DNA of 64,000 bases, taken from NCBI GenBank assembly GCA_963665525.1, contig OY762280.1, positions 2,418,001-2,482,000 of the forward strand, given 5' to 3'. The notes below the pieces were generated by a model. It saw only the letters and a list, made by a program, of their open reading frames with translations, was not told the DNA's origin and made no database searches. This DNA comes from UBA12077 sp963665525 (GTDB lineage Bacteria > Bacteroidota > Bacteroidia > Bacteroidales > UBA12077). The translations under genes were made by a program, and so were the position numbers. Shown here one piece after another: positions 61,344 to 64,000 of this stretch. Position 1 is the stretch's first letter, and each line of letters begins with the position of its first letter.

Positions 61344-62990
61344 ATGTTTAAAGGACATCCGAAAGGCTTATACGTTGCCTTTTTTGCTAACATGGGAGAG
61401 CGATTTGGTTTCTATACCATGATGGGTATTCTTGTATATTATTTGACAGCTAAATTTGGTTTGTCAGAATCAAATGCAGGATTAATCTATAGTATATTCT
61501 ACGGATCTATTTATGGACTTGCTCTAGTTGGTGGTATATTAGCTGATAAAACTAAAAACTACAAAGGAGTTATCTATATTGGTTTATTTACAATGTTAGC
61601 TGGTTATGTGTTAATGTCAGTCCCTGGATTTGGATTAGTATTTACAGTATCTGCATTAATGATTATTGCTTTTGGTAATGGTTTATTCAAAGGTAATTTA
61701 CAAGCTGTCGTTGGTCAATTATACGATGACCCTAAATACTCTCATTTAAGAGACTCTGCATTTAGTGTATTCTATATGGGTATTAATGTTGGTGCTTTAT
61801 TTGCTCCAAGTGTTGCTGCTGGTATTATTAACTGGTTTATTAAGTCTCAAGGATTTGTTAGAAACGATGCTTTACCTGCATTAATTCATAAATTTAATGG
61901 TGGTACAATTACCGCTGCAGAAACTACTAACCTACAAGGCTTAGCAGAAAAAGTTTCTGGTGGTGCTATAACAGACCTAGGAAGCTTCGCTTCTGATTAT
62001 CTTTCTGCTTATGGAACAGGATTTAACTATGCTTTTGCATTTGCAGGTATTACCATGATTATCTCATTACTTGTATATACATTCTTTAAAAGAATGCTTC
62101 CTGATGTGAAGAAAGAAGAAGAAACAAAAGATGGAAAAGTTGTTGAAATGTCAAAAGCAGAAACTAAGCAACGCCTTACTGCTTTATTCTTAGTTTTTGG
62201 TGTGGTAATTTTCTTCTGGATGGCATTCCACCAAAATGGTTTAACCATGAGCTTCTTTGCTAGAGATTATACTGTTCAACAAGTTGGACCAGGAACATAC
62301 TTAGTATTTAACATATGGTCGTTACTTTCAATAGTCGTTGGAATTCTTTCTTTAACCTATATTTTTAATAAAGAATCATCTGGAAAAACTAAAATTATTA
62401 GTGCCATATTATTAGCACTTTCAGGAGCTGCAACATATTACTTTTATTCTAATAATCCAGAAGTAAATCCTTTCTCTCCTGAGTTATTCCAGCACTTTAA
62501 TCCAACAATGATTGTATTGTTAACTCCAATCATTGTAGGAATATTTGCGTGGCTAAATAAGAAAGGGAAAGAACCTTCAGCTCCAAGAAAAATTGGTATA
62601 GGTATGATCATTACATCTTTTGGATTTCTAATTCTTTTAATTGGTTCATTGGGATTAGATCCATTTGATATTATGCAATCAGATCCTAACCATGCAAGAG
62701 TAGGAACAGGATGGTTAATTAGTACCTATTTTACATTAACAATAGCTGAGCTATTCTTAAGCCCAATGGGTATATCATTTGTATCTAAGGTATCTCCTCC
62801 AAAGTATCAAGGATTAATGCAAGGTGGTTGGTTAGGTGCTACAGCTCTAGGTAACTTATTATTAGGTGTTGGTAGTTTCTTATACGAAAGAGTACAAATA
62901 TGGCAAGTTTGGGCTATATTTATCGTATTATGTTTTATTGCTGCAGGATTTATTTTCTCTGTAATGAAAAAATTAGAAAAAGTATCATAA
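61344..62990 (+). CDS. POT (PTR2) family proton-dependent peptide transporter (copy 2)
   Basis: The 548-aa paralogue of the upstream gene has NMGERFGFYTMMGILVYYL, SVFYMGINVGALFAP, FFWMAFHQNGLTMSFFARDY and GLMQGGWLGATALGN. A Phe replaces the middle Tyr of the G-E-R-F-G-Y-Y motif. It is slightly shorter in the loops. It has its own promoter and terminator, so the pair probably differs in substrate or conditions. Together with pepD and the M16 proteases it fits growth on peptides. Confidence 0.95.
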   Translation: MFKGHPKGLYVAFFANMGERFGFYTMMGILVYYLTAKFGLSESNAGLIYSIFYGSIYGLALVGGILADKTKNYKGVIYIGLFTMLAGYVLMSVPGFGLVFTVSALMIIAFGNGLFKGNLQAVVGQLYDDPKYSHLRDSAFSVFYMGINVGALFAPSVAAGIINWFIKSQGFVRNDALPALIHKFNGGTITAAETTNLQGLAEKVSGGAITDLGSFASDYLSAYGTGFNYAFAFAGITMIISLLVYTFFKRMLPDVKKEEETKDGKVVEMSKAETKQRLTALFLVFGVVIFFWMAFHQNGLTMSFFARDYTVQQVGPGTYLVFNIWSLLSIVVGILSLTYIFNKESSGKTKIISAILLALSGAATYYFYSNNPEVNPFSPELFQHFNPTMIVLLTPIIVGIFAWLNKKGKEPSAPRKIGIGMIITSFGFLILLIGSLGLDPFDIMQSDPNHARVGTGWLISTYFTLTIAELFLSPMGISFVSKVSPPKYQGLMQGGWLGATALGNLLLGVGSFLYERVQIWQVWAIFIVLCFIAAGFIFSVMKKLEKVS

Positions 62991-63012
62991 TAGAAATACT
63001 TATATATCTTTT

Positions 63013-63041
63013 AAAACCCGTCCTTTCAGACGGGTTTTTTT
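63013..63041 (+). terminator. Terminator after POT copy 2
   Basis: A 10-bp perfect stem (AAAACCCGTC 63013-63022 with GACGGGTTTT 63029-63038) has a 6-base loop and a T run. Confidence 0.9.
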
Positions 63042-63104
63042 ATTCCTCTTAATTAAAAAAATAAAATATTTTAAGAAAATTTTAATCACCTCTTTTTCAT
63101 TTCG

Positions 63105-63146
63105 CAAACGTTTGAAACAACACTTTTAGCGATTACACTATCTTTG
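63105..63146 (+). promoter_or_regulatory. LacI-type operator and promoter of the sugar-transporter gene
   Basis: CAAACGTTTG (63105-63114) is a perfect 10-base palindrome with the central CG typical of LacI-family operators. It overlaps a possible -33 TTTG (63111-63114) that is followed after 24 bases by TATCTTTG (63139-63146). A second TATCTTTG lies at 63196-63203. The 24-base gap is a little long for this promoter type. Confidence 0.5.
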
Positions 63147-63254
63147 TAATTATCTGCAACATAATTAGATACATGGATTCCAAAGCTTTTTTTCTTATCT
63201 TTGATATATTATCTTAATATTACTTTTAGAACATTTTATCATTAAATATTTTCA

Positions 63255-64000
63255 ATGGAAAAGAAGAAAAAAACACTCAGCTTTTGGCAAATTTGGAATA
63301 TGAGTTTTGGATTCTTAGGAATCCAGTTCGGATTTGCACTTCAAAATGCCAACGCCTCAAGAATTTTACAAACATTTGGTGCCGATGTGCATCATTTATC
63401 ATGGTTTTGGTTGGTTGCTCCTATTACCGGAATGATTATTCAACCAATAATAGGTTACATGAGCGACCGAACATGGAATCGCTTTGGAAGACGAAGACCA
63501 TACTTTTTAGTAGGTGCTATTCTAACCAGTATTGCCTTGGTTTTGATGCCCAATGCCCCGCATTTAGCTAAAGTCATTGCACCTATGTTTGTTGGAGGAG
63601 GTTTATTAATGATAATGGATGCTTCTATTAATATTTCTATGGAGCCCTTCAGAGCATTGGTAGCTGATAAACTTCCAGATGAACAACACACCTTAGGGTT
63701 TTCAATGCAAACTTTATTAATCGGTATTGGTGCCGTTGTTGGTTCCTGGCTACCTTATATGCTTGGTAATTGGTTTGGAATCTCTAAGGAAGCTTCAGGA
63801 GCAGGATTAATTCCTCCTAATGTAACCTATTCATTTTATTTTGGTGCTGTAGTGCTTATATCTTCCATTTTATGGACAGTAATTAGAACAGATGAATATC
63901 CACCTGAGTTTTATGAAAAAGAAGAAGAACAAGAAAAAAAGGAAAAGTTTAAGATACCAAAAACCATGTGGCAATTATTGCTTGTTCAGTTTTTTTCATG
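63255..64000 (+). CDS. MFS sugar transporter, GPH/SLC45-like (cut by window edge)
   Basis: The frame is open from ATG 63255 to the end of the window, so only about 248 residues are visible. It reads MEKKKKTLSFWQIWNMSFGF, then IQFGFALQNANASRILQTFG, PIIGYMSDRTWNRFGRRRPY (motif A-like, with the D-R-T-x-x-R-x-G-R-R-R-P pattern of GPH and SLC45 sugar carriers), MDASINISMEPFRALVADKL and the start of the central loop (Glu/Lys-rich). In Bacteroidota such proteins usually carry maltose, sucrose or other oligosaccharides with protons. The LacI-type operator upstream fits sugar control. The gene continues past the window. Confidence 0.88.
   Translation, partial: MEKKKKTLSFWQIWNMSFGFLGIQFGFALQNANASRILQTFGADVHHLSWFWLVAPITGMIIQPIIGYMSDRTWNRFGRRRPYFLVGAILTSIALVLMPNAPHLAKVIAPMFVGGGLLMIMDASINISMEPFRALVADKLPDEQHTLGFSMQTLLIGIGAVVGSWLPYMLGNWFGISKEASGAGLIPPNVTYSFYFGAVVLISSILWTVIRTDEYPPEFYEKEEEQEKKEKFKIPKTMWQLLLVQFFS

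Noticed and set aside
63284..63571. 95-codon plus-strand frame near the right edge
   Set aside because: Out-of-frame shadow of the sugar transporter that runs from 63255 past the window end.
1..64000. CRISPR array, prophage, insertion sequence, tRNA or rRNA
   Set aside because: I looked for spaced direct repeats, transposase or phage motifs and tRNA-like or rRNA-like sequence in the gaps and found none.

Overview
The window is AT-rich, gene-dense DNA that looks like a chromosome segment of a Bacteroidota bacterium, most likely a marine or sediment relative of the Marinilabiliales/Marinifilaceae; this placement is inference from gene content, not from a search. Supporting signs are the TAnnTTTG-type -7 promoter boxes seen repeatedly, the scarcity of Shine-Dalgarno sites, many small lipoproteins (two with an acidic run after the lipid-anchored Cys), a gliding-motility/type B type IX secretion C-terminal domain, SusC-type carboxypeptidase-regulatory-like domains, the divergent tsaD/tamB pair, and the DUF3667 and DUF4831 families. 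I see no phage, insertion sequence, CRISPR array, tRNA or rRNA.

Layout. 1-3.5 kb: the end of a membrane protein, a secreted unknown, an MFS transporter and tsaD. 3.6-10.8 kb: tamB, then an exbB-exbD-tonB operon and a TauE-type permease. 10.9-14.6 kb: glyA, a single-domain response regulator, two small membrane proteins and a NifX/NafY-like protein. 14.6-20.1 kb: three tandem CLC proteins with CBS domains. 20.2-28.5 kb: an M16 peptidase pair, a type IX secreted protein, a Rel (p)ppGpp enzyme, a Fur-family regulator and purA. 28.6-34.7 kb: a 52-residue lipoprotein, an EamA permease, an ECF sigma factor with a mosaic anti-sigma-like protein, a divergent von Willebrand A protein, and truC. 34.9-42.7 kb: a large M16 lipoprotease and three tandem MFS transporters. 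42.8-51.3 kb: a SPOR lipoprotein, an acyl-CoA synthetase, a beta-propeller/SpoIIE phosphatase, a VOC protein, three small unknowns and a cupin. 51.4-59.3 kb: a GH114-like lipoprotein, a DUF3667 protein, a lipoprotein, pepD, a thioredoxin-like protein, and nnr with a DUF4831 lipoprotein. 59.4-64 kb: two POT peptide transporters and the start of a GPH/SLC45-type sugar transporter.

How the genes may work together. Most of the window is housekeeping: tRNA t6A and pseudouridine modification, purine and one-carbon metabolism, stringent response and NAD(P)HX repair. Two themes stand out. One is envelope energy and traffic (TamB, ExbBD-TonB, SPOR protein, lipoproteins). The other is peptide use (two POT importers, PepD, three M16 proteases, possibly the MFSD1-like carriers). 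The best candidate for an undescribed system is at 29.9-33.9 kb. There an ECF sigma gene overlaps a membrane anti-sigma-like gene whose periplasmic part is a shuffled set of TonB-dependent-receptor pieces. The divergent gene encodes an exported VWA protein carrying a clearly related copy of the same regulatory domain.
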